Shown: piece by piece, positions 24,582 to 33,349 of the stretch | Layout of the letters: the number at the start of each line of letters is the position of its first letter | How positions within the stretch are numbered: the first letter of the stretch is position 1 | Assembly (NCBI GenBank): GCA_030432905.1 | Contig: JAUILU010000001.1 | Coordinates: 434,001 to 498,000, forward strand | Length of the DNA: 64,000 nt | Reading direction: 5' to 3' | Source of the DNA: Phycisphaerae bacterium | GTDB taxonomy: Bacteria > Planctomycetota > Phycisphaerae > Phycisphaerales > UBA1924 | The notes under the pieces: generated by a model | Databases searched by the model: none | What the model saw: the letters and a program-made list of their open reading frames with translations, nothing else | Told to the model about the DNA's origin: nothing | Program-made: the position numbers and the translations under genes

Positions 24582-25013
24582 CTACTCGCCGACGACCTCG
24601 GCCTCGCGCTGATTGCCGAGGATGCTGAACTTCTCGACGCCGACACTGCGCAGGTTCTGGACCAGTTCAATCAGCTTGCCGCTGGGTGAGCCGATGTCGA
24701 TCTCAAGCACGACGGGCGAGTCGGGGTTCTGGGTGACGGCTTCGCTGACGGCGTCCGGCACCGCGGCTTCGTCGAGGAATTCGCCGTTGAGAGCGAACTT
24801 GCCGTCGTCTGCGAGCGAGACCACGATCGGGGGCGGGCCGGAGCGGGCGCTGCCTGTAGGGTCGATAACGGGAAGCTGCACATCAACGGTGTCGGCCCGG
24901 ACCATGACCATGAGCGCAAACGCGAAGAACGTGAGCAGCAGGAAGACAACATCCAACAGCGGGAGCATCTCCAGCCGGGCTTCTGGCAGCTTGGTACGGA
25001 GTTTGAGCGCCAT
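24582..25013 (-). CDS. ExbD/TolR family biopolymer transport protein
   Basis: 143 residues. A cytoplasmic N-terminus precedes the single transmembrane helix MLPLLDVVFLLLTFFAFALM with the essential Asp of ExbD/TolR (L-L-D-V-V-F), then the periplasmic domain ending N-L-R-S-V-G-V-E-K-F-S-I-L-G. ExbD works with ExbB to couple the proton gradient to TonB/Tol-like proteins. The TonB-like gene is 1.3 kb away, but no ExbB is in the window. A TACTGT hexamer lies 9 nt upstream of ATG. Confidence 0.9.
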   Translation of the reverse strand: MALKLRTKLPEARLEMLPLLDVVFLLLTFFAFALMVMVRADTVDVQLPVIDPTGSARSGPPPIVVSLADDGKFALNGEFLDEAAVPDAVSEAVTQNPDSPVVLEIDIGSPSGKLIELVQNLRSVGVEKFSILGNQREAEVVGE

Positions 25014-25127
25014 GGCTGCCTAACAGTACACACAAATCAGCGATCGTGCCCTGGCGGGTTGACTCTCGGCGCGTGGCGCTGCACGATTGACTGTCTCGGC
25101 GTGCTGCCGGGCGTGGAGCGGCTCGTC

Positions 25128-25559
25128 ATGGCAGTCCGGATGGAACTCTCTCGAATACTGATCCGCGAGCTGTCGGATTGCCAGCTGATCGAGCTGCGCG
25201 AGGTGCCGGAACCGGGCCAGGTGCTCGGTGATGAGCCGCGCTCGTTCCCGATCGTGATCGGCTTGCCCGAGGCGCAGGCGATCGACCGCCGGCTTAAGGG
25301 CATCGTCATCGATCGGCCCCAGACACACGACCTGCTCGCCTCGATCATCAAAGCGATGGGCGGCACACTCGAACGCATTTCAATCACACACCTAGACGAC
25401 CACACGTTCTTCGCCGAGCTATCGATCCGCAACGCCGACGGCGAACTCCTTACTATTGACAGCAGACCCAGCGACGCGATCGCGATCGGGATCACCGCTG
25501 ACACGCCAATTTATGTCGCCGAGGAAGTCATCGCGGCTGCAACACGAGAAGAGACTTGA
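25128..25559 (+). CDS. Bifunctional nuclease (BFN/DUF151) domain protein
   Basis: 143 residues from ATG 25128 (GTGGAG upstream; ATG 25140 is possible). The DUF151 signature is present: F-P-I-V-I-G-L-P-E-A-Q-A-I, then T-H-D-L-L, D-x-x-T-F-F-A-E-L, I-D-S-R-P-S-D-A-I-A-I. Plant and actinobacterial members show DNase/RNase activity; in bacteria the role is largely unknown. The TTG start of truD overlaps its stop, so the two are translationally coupled. Confidence 0.9.
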   Translation: MAVRMELSRILIRELSDCQLIELREVPEPGQVLGDEPRSFPIVIGLPEAQAIDRRLKGIVIDRPQTHDLLASIIKAMGGTLERISITHLDDHTFFAELSIRNADGELLTIDSRPSDAIAIGITADTPIYVAEEVIAAATREET

Positions 25560-26623
25560 ACACAACCGAGACTGTGTACCTCACCGACGACCTCCCCGGT
25601 ATCGGCGGCGTCATCAAAGAACGGCCCGAGGACTTTATTGTCGAGGAGCAGCCACTCTATCAGCCCGCGGGCGAAGGCGAGCACTGCTTCCTGTTCATCG
25701 AGAAAACAGGCATCGGCACCCCCGAGATGGTTGAGGTCGTTGCCAAGCACTTCGGTGTGCGCGATCGCGACGTCGGCACCGCGGGCCAGAAAGATGCGCA
25801 CGCCGTGACGCGCCAGCTTGTCAGCGTACACACGCCGGGCAAAACGGTTGAGAGCTTCCCGATGCTCCAGCACCCGTCGATGGGCGTGCTGTGGGCGGAC
25901 ATGCACACAAACAAGCTGCGCACCGGGCATCTCAAGGGCAACAGGTTCAGCATCAAAGTCCGCGGTGTCGAGATGACCAGCGCCCCCGCGGTGCTCGGCA
26001 TTCTCAGCAAGCTGCAAGAGTTCGGCGTGCCCAACCGGTTCGGTCCCCAGCGTTTCGGCAATCGAGGCGACAACCATGTGCTGGGCAAGGCGCTGCTGCT
26101 GGGTGAATCGAAGAAGAAGTTCGGCGTTGGACGCCGGAGGCTTTTCCTCAACTCGCTGCAGTCGGCAATCTTCAACGAGGTGCTCGACCGCAGGATCGCC
26201 GGCGGCGCACTCGGCAAACTTGTCGAAGGCGATCTGGCGTGGAAACACGATAGCGGCTCGGTCTTCGCGGTTGATGCGGATGTGCTGAGCGATGCAGAGA
26301 CAGCAGAACGCCTGAGAACGCTCGCGATCAGCCCGAGCGGCCCTATGTGGGGCGAGAAGATGTCGCTCGCGGCCGGCGAGACCGCTACGACCGAACTCGA
26401 TGCGCTGGCTTCGTTTGGTTTGTCACCGGACGACTTTGCAAACAGCAGGCACTCGAAGCTTGTGCCGGGCGTGCGGAGACCGCTGCGCGTGGCGCTGACA
26501 GACTGCGACGTCGAAGGCGGGATCGACGACCACGGCGGGTACGTCCGCGTCGCTTTCGACCTCCCTCCCGGCTCGTTCGCGACCGCGGTGCTCCGCGAGA
26601 TTATGAAAACGCAAGAGCTCTAG
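25556..26623 (+). CDS. truD: tRNA pseudouridine(13) synthase TruD
   Basis: 355 residues from TTG 25556 (TTGA overlap with the nuclease stop). N-terminal G-G-V-I-K-E-R-P-E-D-F-I-V-E-E, catalytic motif AGQKDAHAVTRQ with Asp80, G-N-R-F-S-I-K, the substrate motif N-R-F-G-P-Q-R-F-G, and the C-terminal GxxxPL-like end. TruD isomerises U13 in tRNA-Glu. The insertion domain expected between the two halves is present. It abuts the convergent YyaL-like gene with no spacer. Confidence 0.96.
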   Translation: MNTTETVYLTDDLPGIGGVIKERPEDFIVEEQPLYQPAGEGEHCFLFIEKTGIGTPEMVEVVAKHFGVRDRDVGTAGQKDAHAVTRQLVSVHTPGKTVESFPMLQHPSMGVLWADMHTNKLRTGHLKGNRFSIKVRGVEMTSAPAVLGILSKLQEFGVPNRFGPQRFGNRGDNHVLGKALLLGESKKKFGVGRRRLFLNSLQSAIFNEVLDRRIAGGALGKLVEGDLAWKHDSGSVFAVDADVLSDAETAERLRTLAISPSGPMWGEKMSLAAGETATTELDALASFGLSPDDFANSRHSKLVPGVRRPLRVALTDCDVEGGIDDHGGYVRVAFDLPPGSFATAVLREIMKTQEL

Positions 26624-29026
26624 TCAGCCCGCAAGATCGATCGCCACATCGAGTTCGACTGTTTGAGGCTGGAGGCATTCGGTGTCGCTGCACGCCTGGA
26701 AGCTGATGGTCACGATCGGCCGGCCCGACCGCTCGCCCTTTGATTCCAAAACAATGTCGAATTCGACCTCGCCGGTGTAAACCAGGATCTCACCATCGAC
26801 ACCCTCGGTGCGGTACGACTCGCCCGCGGGGTAGTCTGCGAATGCCTCGACGCCAGTGCCGCCGACGATGGAGACGCGGAGCGGTTCGAGCAAGCCGTCA
26901 GCATCGGGACCGGCGTCTGCGGCGACGATGTGATAGCCGTCTGCAATTTGCAGCTTAACACGGAAGGTCTCAATTTCCCCCGCTTCCAGCGAGACTCGCT
27001 CGGCGTCCGCGAATACCTCGACCGCCTGAAACTCCGCAGGCTGAGCCGTTTTCGTATCGGGATCACGAGCCCCGGCTTTGGCGAAACCGTCTTCGAGCGG
27101 GAGTCCTCCCGACATGCCGCGGTAGAGTGCGGTGACCGAGTTGATGTGCCCGACAGGCGAACGGTAGATCGCGCCGCTGGTTGCAACAAGCCCTCGCACC
27201 GTTCGCTCGGAGAATTCGTCGGAATCACCTAGAAGCACAAGATCGACGAGCACGTTGAGGAACACGCTCGTCGCGCTCGGAATCGCTCCGTCGTAAATTG
27301 ACTGACCACGGACAAAGAGGTCGGACTGCTCTGCTGCGGTGTCGAAGAAACCGCCCGTCGCGGGGTCGCCAAACGTCGCGTCAGCACTACGGGCCAAGTC
27401 CTCGGCGAGACCTAACCACTTGTCGTCATTCGTCGCGCGGTGCAGCTCGATCATGCCAGAAGCGAGCCATGCGTAGTCCTCGAAGAACGCGGATGTCTTC
27501 GCTTTCCCGTTGCGTGATGCACGCAGCAGCGTACCGGAGTCGTCGTGCATTGCCGAGTAGATCGCATCAGCCGCTCGCGCAGCCGCGTTCGTGTAGCGTT
27601 CATCGCCTGTGACACTGCCCAGCGTCGCGAAGCCATGAATCATGATGCCGTTCCACGCGGTGAGCACCTTGTCATCAAGGCCCGGCTGCTTGCGAGTGTT
27701 GCGTTCGGCTTTGAGCCTGCCGTTGATCGCGTCGAGTCGCGTGTGAAACTCATCCATTGACAAGCCAAGACGAGCCGCAATCTGCTCGGGCCGTTCTGAC
27801 ATGCGGAGCACGTTGCGGTCCGGCTCGTCCGGGTGATGCGGGTCGCGGAAGTTCACGCCCTCCGAGACGCTGTAGACATCGAGCGTGAACTTTGCATCGT
27901 CTTCATCGAGAACTTTGTTGATCTCTGATTCGAGCCAGAGGTAGTTCAGGCCCTCTTTGCCGTCCACCTCGGCGTCCTGGGCGCTGTAGAACATGCCCGA
28001 CTCGTCGGTCATCTCGCTCAGCACATAGTCTGCGATCTCGACCGCGGTGCGCAGGTATTCGTCGTCGTTGTAGACCGCCGCGGCTTTGGCGTACACGCTC
28101 AGGAGCTGCCCCTGGTCGTAGAGCATTTTCTCGAAGTGCGGCACCGTCCATTCGTTGTCAACGCTGTAGCGGTGGAACCCACCGCCAACATGGTCGCGGA
28201 TGCCGCCGATCATCATCATGTCGAGCGTTTTGCGCACGGCTTGGTCGATTGCCTGCAACGTCTGCTCATCGGCAGAGCCGCGAACGGCGAGCAGGAACTC
28301 GATGTAGGTCGGCTGCGGGAACTTCGGTGCGCCGCCGAAGCCGCCCCACTGTTGATCGAATATCTGAAGCAGCTGAGAAACGGCGCTCATGATCTGGTCT
28401 TCACCGACGACAACCGGTGCGTCGCGATCTGCGAGCTGTTTCTCGACCGCCTCGGCGAGCGTGTTGGCCTGGGCGAGAATGTCGGGCTTTCGCTCGTCGT
28501 TCCACGCCTCGGAGATGCCGCGGAGCAGGTCCTTGAACGCGGGCATGTTGTGTCGGGGCTCGGGCGGGAAGTACGTGCCGGCGTAGAAGGGCTTGAGCGA
28601 TTCGGGTTCGAGCCAGACGCTCATCGGCCAGCCGCCGCTGCCGGTGAGGGCCTGCGTCGCTGCCATGTAGATGTCGTCGATGTCCGGCCGTTCTTCGCGA
28701 TCGACTTTGATGCAGACGTAAAGGTCGTTCATGACCTGGCCCGTCGCCTCGTCCTCGAAGCTCTCACGCTCCATGACATGGCACCAGTAGCAGGTCGAGT
28801 AGCCGATCGATAGAAAGATCGGGACGTTGCGCCGGCGCGCCTCGGCGAAGGCCTCCTCGCCCCACGGGTACCAGTTCACTGGGTTGTGCGCGTGCTGGAG
28901 CAGGTACGGGCTGGTCTCGCCCGCAAGCTTGTTGGTGTGCATCGGCTCGGTCTCGGGTTGGTCGGCATGCTGGGCCTGCAATACGAACGCAGATGCCGAT
29001 ATCAAGGTTGCAAAGATCTTCCGCAT
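26624..29026 (-). CDS. YyaL/SSP411-type thioredoxin-fold protein (DUF255)
   Basis: 800 residues from ATG 29026. A signal-like N-terminus ([19 protein letters not shown]) precedes the DUF255 domain, [17 protein letters not shown], with [11 protein letters not shown] (C79-x-x-C82). A six-hairpin glycosidase-like alpha/alpha toroid follows (about 200-640), then a C-terminal beta domain (about 700-800) with two cysteines, resembling a DsbD N-terminal domain. Family members are large and poorly understood. The unusual feature is predicted export. A TAAACT hexamer 7 nt before ATG replaces a ribosome site. Confidence 0.9.
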   Translation of the reverse strand: MRKIFATLISASAFVLQAQHADQPETEPMHTNKLAGETSPYLLQHAHNPVNWYPWGEEAFAEARRRNVPIFLSIGYSTCYWCHVMERESFEDEATGQVMNDLYVCIKVDREERPDIDDIYMAATQALTGSGGWPMSVWLEPESLKPFYAGTYFPPEPRHNMPAFKDLLRGISEAWNDERKPDILAQANTLAEAVEKQLADRDAPVVVGEDQIMSAVSQLLQIFDQQWGGFGGAPKFPQPTYIEFLLAVRGSADEQTLQAIDQAVRKTLDMMMIGGIRDHVGGGFHRYSVDNEWTVPHFEKMLYDQGQLLSVYAKAAAVYNDDEYLRTAVEIADYVLSEMTDESGMFYSAQDAEVDGKEGLNYLWLESEINKVLDEDDAKFTLDVYSVSEGVNFRDPHHPDEPDRNVLRMSERPEQIAARLGLSMDEFHTRLDAINGRLKAERNTRKQPGLDDKVLTAWNGIMIHGFATLGSVTGDERYTNAAARAADAIYSAMHDDSGTLLRASRNGKAKTSAFFEDYAWLASGMIELHRATNDDKWLGLAEDLARSADATFGDPATGGFFDTAAEQSDLFVRGQSIYDGAIPSATSVFLNVLVDLVLLGDSDEFSERTVRGLVATSGAIYRSPVGHINSVTALYRGMSGGLPLEDGFAKAGARDPDTKTAQPAEFQAVEVFADAERVSLEAGEIETFRVKLQIADGYHIVAADAGPDADGLLEPLRVSIVGGTGVEAFADYPAGESYRTEGVDGEILVYTGEVEFDIVLESKGERSGRPIVTISFQACSDTECLQPQTVELDVAIDLAG

Positions 29027-29033
29027 TGAAGGA

Positions 29034-29039
29034 AGTTTA
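29034..29039 (-). promoter_or_regulatory. Candidate -10 element of the YyaL-like gene
   Basis: TAAACT on the minus strand ends 7 nt before ATG 29026 and overlaps the stop of the upstream gene. It suggests a separate leaderless transcript in addition to read-through. Confidence 0.35.
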
Positions 29040-29951
29040 GCGCCGCGGTGCGCGGCCGCCGATTGGGCGGATCGTGAGCGAACGGACAACGCTCCGATCC
29101 ACAACCGCGACCTCGCTATCCGAAGGTCCCCGACCAAGAACATGCGTAGCGGCGAACGCACTGGACGTCAGGACAGCATCCGCAGGCAGCTCGCTGAGTG
29201 ACACCGACACCATGCCCGCAATGGACCTGACGTCGTCGGGATCGTCGTTTCGGAGGAAGTCTTCGCGGTCGCGTTCAAAGGCTGCGGTTATCGCGTCCGC
29301 AGCCGACCTTGCCGCCGGCTCGTCGTGGGTGTCGATCGCCACGCGCATCGCGTCGAGTTCGGCTTCGAGTTCGGTCCTGATCTCGAGGATGCGCGATGTA
29401 GGCCCCTGCAGCAGTGTCTCGAACGCGAAACGGAGGATCGGCGAAGCAAGCCTGGTCTCGGCTTTCTGTGCGGTCGATTTGCTCTCGCTACGGACAGCAA
29501 TTAGGTCGTGCCGACTCGCGAAACGGTCAATCGCTGCCGACAAGGGCACGCTGATCGCGGGATCGGGGCCTGCTTTGATCACGTCACGGCTGATCGCGCC
29601 GATAACACGATCGTCGCCCTGCTCGAGGATCGTGCGCATGAACGGGCGGAGCGTGGCGTAGCGGTCGTTGGTTTCGATGTCAGCGCAGACACTCCGTACA
29701 TAGTCGAGCGGGTCCTCGCCTGCGAACGCTATGCCGCACACGCCGCCAGAGAAAAGGGGCATGGCCCAGTCCCACGATTCCATCAGCTCTGCGTACTTCG
29801 GCACGCGGGAAGCCGCGTCTGTAACGGCGTCACGCGAGAGTGCGCCGGCGGGCGTTGGCATCGCGGTGACGACATTGCGAGCGAGCACCATCGAGACCAT
29901 CGCCGCGGGCTCGCGCGTGGTCATGTGATACGGGCTGACAACGAGGATCAT
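29037..29951 (-). CDS. Protein of unknown function, coupled to the hydrolase lipoprotein
   Basis: 304 residues from ATG 29951, overlapping the upstream stop by 4 nt. No signal peptide or transmembrane helix. The N-terminal [21 protein letters not shown] looks like a Rossmann-type first strand; the middle is helical, and the C-terminal third has acidic helices and a beta segment [21 protein letters not shown]. No family recognised. Tight coupling to the lipoprotein gene and galE suggests a shared pathway. Confidence 0.78.
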   Translation of the reverse strand: MILVVSPYHMTTREPAAMVSMVLARNVVTAMPTPAGALSRDAVTDAASRVPKYAELMESWDWAMPLFSGGVCGIAFAGEDPLDYVRSVCADIETNDRYATLRPFMRTILEQGDDRVIGAISRDVIKAGPDPAISVPLSAAIDRFASRHDLIAVRSESKSTAQKAETRLASPILRFAFETLLQGPTSRILEIRTELEAELDAMRVAIDTHDEPAARSAADAITAAFERDREDFLRNDDPDDVRSIAGMVSVSLSELPADAVLTSSAFAATHVLGRGPSDSEVAVVDRSVVRSLTIRPIGGRAPRR

Positions 29952-31186
29952 CGCTCGCCGCCTTCGAGCGCGTTGGCCTCGAGCCAGTCGAGGATGCCGA
30001 CCATGCGGAGCGGGATCGCGGCAAAGAGCAGTTCGTGGCCGACGGGCATCGTCCATCGCTCGGGTTCACCGAGTAGTTCCCAGAGCAAGTCGCCGGTGTG
30101 CGAGGGTACAGCCGTGTCACCGCTGCCATGGATCATGAGCGTCGGGATGTCGGCCAAAGCTGACGCGGTGTGGACGCCGTCGAGCTTGGAAAGCTCAACG
30201 TACTCGTCGTCGTATGCAAAATCACTTGGTGAAAGCTCATCAACACTGTTGTGTGTGGTTGTGTATATCTGGATTGAATCGATCCAATCTCTGTACGAAC
30301 TCTCGTTCGCAATATCGAATGAGTTTGCTCCACCACCAATGAAAACCGCGGCGTCGTACGCTTCTGGTTCGTAGGCAACAATCGTTGGCAATGCGATCGC
30401 AGTGCCGCTCATACCGATGATGACACGAGGCTTTTTGGTCAAAGAATCATTCAGACCCAACACATGCTCTGCAGCGGACTGGACGGCGAAAGCTGCCTCT
30501 GCGGCGCGATTGTCTAGATCGCCCGCGATTTGTTTCATTGCAGGTTCGGGATTAACCGAGTTGACAATGTACACGGTGTGCTCCGTCATCCGCGAGGGGG
30601 GACTGAGCATCCGAAGCACGGCCCAGCCCCGCATTAGCAGGCCTCGCTCGGCGCGGTCGCTGATGTCGCGGGGTGTCGCGAAGATGCCCGGCATGAGCAC
30701 CGCCAAGCCGATCGGTTCTGCATCGTCAGGCTCGTCGTAGGTGAACCACGTCCGCTGGACCTCAGCTGTGCCCTCGCTCTCGCCCGGGACAGCTGAGTAG
30801 AAAACGAGATGGCGTTTGCCGTCGTCGCCTTCGTCGTTGATGTACGGGATCACCACGAACCCGCCGCCTGGCTCGAACATCGGCGTGAGGTTGGTGCCGT
30901 TGGCTTCGTTGAATGCTTCGAACTGTTCGCGCTCGATCTCGTAGGGCGTCAGGCGTTGGTCGTTCGGTACGCGAGCGCCGCGCCAGTTGGAGATCGGGCG
31001 AGTGTCTTCGACGATGACACCCTTGGTTCTGCCGATGCGGGCGGGCCAGATGCTGGCTTGCTGTTCGACTGGTGTTGCTGCTGGCGTTTGCGTGGTGTCA
31101 GGCTCGCTCGCAACGGGAAGCTCGGGCAAGACGCCGTTGCAGCCGGTGAGCAGGAGACACGAGATAGCAAGCAGAACGCGGCTCAT
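29948..31186 (-). CDS. Alpha/beta-hydrolase-like lipoprotein
   Basis: 412 residues. Lipobox LLTGC (Cys16), then a low-complexity linker. An alpha/beta-hydrolase core is indicated by V-L-M-P-G-I-F-A, a nucleophile elbow VIIGMSGTA (Ser260), MIHGSGDTAVP (Asp357) and P-V-G-H-E-L-L (His384), giving a plausible Ser-Asp-His triad in family order. Substrate unknown; the enzyme would act at the outer face of a membrane. ATG overlaps the galE stop by 4 nt, and the next gene overlaps its stop by 4 nt. Confidence 0.78.
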   Translation of the reverse strand: MSRVLLAISCLLLTGCNGVLPELPVASEPDTTQTPAATPVEQQASIWPARIGRTKGVIVEDTRPISNWRGARVPNDQRLTPYEIEREQFEAFNEANGTNLTPMFEPGGGFVVIPYINDEGDDGKRHLVFYSAVPGESEGTAEVQRTWFTYDEPDDAEPIGLAVLMPGIFATPRDISDRAERGLLMRGWAVLRMLSPPSRMTEHTVYIVNSVNPEPAMKQIAGDLDNRAAEAAFAVQSAAEHVLGLNDSLTKKPRVIIGMSGTAIALPTIVAYEPEAYDAAVFIGGGANSFDIANESSYRDWIDSIQIYTTTHNSVDELSPSDFAYDDEYVELSKLDGVHTASALADIPTLMIHGSGDTAVPSHTGDLLWELLGEPERWTMPVGHELLFAAIPLRMVGILDWLEANALEGGER

Positions 31187-32205
31187 CCTGTGTACCCGTT
31201 CGGGTGCGATTCAAACCAGCGGTACGCGGTGCGGACGATCTCGTCGATGTCGGTAAACGACGCCGACCAATTCAGTTCGGTGTTGATCTTGGTCGGGTCG
31301 GCAAAGAGCTGCGCCGGGTCGCCCGGCCTGCGGTCGGCTTCTTCGACGGTAAACTCCTTGCCCGTCACACGCTTGACGGACTCGATGATCTCACGGACGG
31401 AGTAGCCCTTGCCGATGCCGAGGTTGTAGAAGCGCTCGTCGCCGGGCTTGAGCGCGTTCATGACGGTGACGTGCGCATCGATGAGGTCGCAGACGTGGAT
31501 GTAGTCGCGGATGCACGTCCCATCGGGTGTGTCGTAGTCGGTGCCGAAGATCATGATCTTGTCGCGCGTGCCCAGGGCGGCCTCGAGGATCACGGGGATC
31601 AGGTGCGTTTCGGGTTCGTGGTCTTCGCCGATGAGTGTCTCGGGATCGGAGCCGGCGACGTTGAAGTACCGGAGGGCGGCGTAGGCGAAGGGCTTGCCCG
31701 CGACTCGGCAGGCCTCGGCGTAGTCCTTGAGGATGTGCTCGACGTGGAGCTTGCTCCAGCCGTACGGGTTGATCGGCGACTGGGGGGTGTCCTCTGCCAT
31801 GGGGACCTTGGGAGGCTCGCCGTAGGTAGCGCAGGTCGAACTGAAGACGAGCTTCTGGATGCCGACCTCGTCGCACGCCTCGATGAGCGAGAGCGCCCCG
31901 GCGGCGTTGTTGCGGTAGTACCGAAGAGGCTCGGTGACCGATTCGCCCACGTAAGCCAGAGCCGCGAAGTGCATCACGGTGTCTACGCTGTGCCTGGTCA
32001 TCAGATCGACGATGGCTGCTTTGTCGTTGATGTCGGTCTCGGAGAAGTGCAGCGTGCCCGGCTTGACGGCCCCGAGGGCGTCGATCGCCTCGGCGTGGCC
32101 CCGGAACAGATTATCCACGGCGACGACGGTCTCGCCCTCTTCGAGTAAACGCTTGACCGCGTGTGAGCCGATGTAGCCTGCACCGCCAGTAACCATAACC
32201 GCCAT
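31183..32205 (-). CDS. galE: UDP-glucose 4-epimerase
   Basis: 340 residues from ATG 32205 (GGAG 8 nt upstream); ATG 32196 is a possible alternative. NAD-binding VTGGAGYIGSH, the SSTCATYG serine segment and Y-x-x-x-K (YGWSK) are all present, as are N-x-A-G-S and D-G-T-C-I-R-D-Y-I-H-V, typical of GalE. It interconverts UDP-glucose and UDP-galactose for surface polysaccharides. First gene of a four-gene minus-strand unit. Its start codon overlaps that of the divergent DUF368 gene by 2 bp. Confidence 0.96.
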   Translation of the reverse strand: MAVMVTGGAGYIGSHAVKRLLEEGETVVAVDNLFRGHAEAIDALGAVKPGTLHFSETDINDKAAIVDLMTRHSVDTVMHFAALAYVGESVTEPLRYYRNNAAGALSLIEACDEVGIQKLVFSSTCATYGEPPKVPMAEDTPQSPINPYGWSKLHVEHILKDYAEACRVAGKPFAYAALRYFNVAGSDPETLIGEDHEPETHLIPVILEAALGTRDKIMIFGTDYDTPDGTCIRDYIHVCDLIDAHVTVMNALKPGDERFYNLGIGKGYSVREIIESVKRVTGKEFTVEEADRRPGDPAQLFADPTKINTELNWSASFTDIDEIVRTAYRWFESHPNGYTG

Positions 32206-33295
32206 GAACAACTCTCCAGAACAACCCGGCACCGACACCAGCACCACAGGCGATAGTATCGGCTCGGCCGAGGGAATCGCTGAGCCTGGCTCGGCATTGG
32301 GACCTTCCGGGCTGATCCGGGGCGCTGTCGGCGGGGCGCTTATGGGGCTTGCCAACCTTGTCCCGGGCATCAGCGGCGGGACCATGCTCGTCGCCACGGG
32401 CATCTACACCCAGTTCATCGACGCAATCAGCGACGTGACCCGCCTCCGTCTCACCAAGAACTCGCTTGTGCTTCTGGGCACCGTCGTGCTCTTTGCGGTC
32501 ATCGCGATCGGCGCGTGCTCGGGCATCATCGCGGGACTGCTCGAATCGAGCCGATGGGCGATGTACAGCCTGTTCATCGGGCTCACCTGGGGCGGCGCTC
32601 CGCTGCTCTGGAGGATGATCCGAGAATCCGCGAACAAGACCGGCGGCTCCAAGAAAGTCCTGAGCGGCCCTGTGCTCGGCGGGCTTATCGCGGGCATGGT
32701 CGTCATGGCGGGGCTCGCGGTCATGCAGATGACCGGTGCCACGGGCGGCGGCGGAAACGCGAACTTTGTCCTGCTGATCGTCGGCGGCATAGCGGGCGCC
32801 AGCGCCATGATCCTGCCCGGCGTCAGCGGCGCGTACCTGCTGCTTCTGCTCGGGCTTTACGACACGATCATCAACGCGATCAAGGACTGCATCAGCGCCG
32901 CCAAGGACGCGGACGTCGGCGCGATCATGGACCAACTCGGCGTGGTCGTCCCCGTTGGCATCGGTGTTGTCGTGGGCATCGCGGGTGTAGCGAACATCCT
33001 GCGGTTTGTGCTGCACCGCTACGAGCGCGCGACGCTGGGCGTGCTGCTGGGCCTGCTGATCGCGGCGCCCGCGGGCCTGTACCCGTTCCGCGAGGGCGTG
33101 AAACCCCAGATCGGTGATGTGATCAAGGGCGAGACGCTGACCACACAGGAGCTGGTCGATGACGTCAAGCCCAAGGACTGGCAGCAGCGGACGTTTACGC
33201 CGACCGCGACGCACCTGGGCGGGTCATTCGGGCTGATCCTGCTTGGGCTCGGCGCGACGCTGGCGATCGACTGGGTGGGTCGCCGCAAGAAGTAG
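32204..33295 (+). CDS. DUF368 family polyprenyl-phosphate transporter
   Basis: 363 residues. The N-terminal 35 are polar and disordered, then the DUF368 start G-x-L-M-G-L-A-N-L-V-P-G-I-S-G-G-T-M and its internal repeat G-A-S-A-M-I-L-P-G-V-S-G-A-Y-L-L-L. About eight to nine transmembrane helices. DUF368 proteins (PopT type) were shown to recycle undecaprenyl phosphate to the inner leaflet, which supports wall and polysaccharide synthesis. That fits the galE neighbour and the Mur genes elsewhere in the window. A periplasmic insertion around 280-325 is charged. Family firm. Confidence 0.93.
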   Translation: MNNSPEQPGTDTSTTGDSIGSAEGIAEPGSALGPSGLIRGAVGGALMGLANLVPGISGGTMLVATGIYTQFIDAISDVTRLRLTKNSLVLLGTVVLFAVIAIGACSGIIAGLLESSRWAMYSLFIGLTWGGAPLLWRMIRESANKTGGSKKVLSGPVLGGLIAGMVVMAGLAVMQMTGATGGGGNANFVLLIVGGIAGASAMILPGVSGAYLLLLLGLYDTIINAIKDCISAAKDADVGAIMDQLGVVVPVGIGVVVGIAGVANILRFVLHRYERATLGVLLGLLIAAPAGLYPFREGVKPQIGDVIKGETLTTQELVDDVKPKDWQQRTFTPTATHLGGSFGLILLGLGATLAIDWVGRRKK

Positions 33296-33314
33296 GCCTC
33301 GCGGCACGATTCTC

Positions 33315-33343
33315 TTGCAAACCGCTATTCGTTAGGGTATTGT
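33315..33343 (+). promoter_or_regulatory. Sigma70-type promoter of the Y-family polymerase
   Basis: TTGCAA, 17 bp, TATTGT; both hexamers match at 4 of 6 positions with ideal spacing. The -10 ends 6 nt before ATG 33350, so transcription should start at or beside the A of the start codon. The clearest leaderless promoter in the window. Confidence 0.6.
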
Positions 33344-33349
33344 TCACTC

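Noticed and set aside
31204..32148. 314-codon plus-strand frame
   Set aside because: Shadow of galE; Val/Asp/Glu-rich mirror composition.
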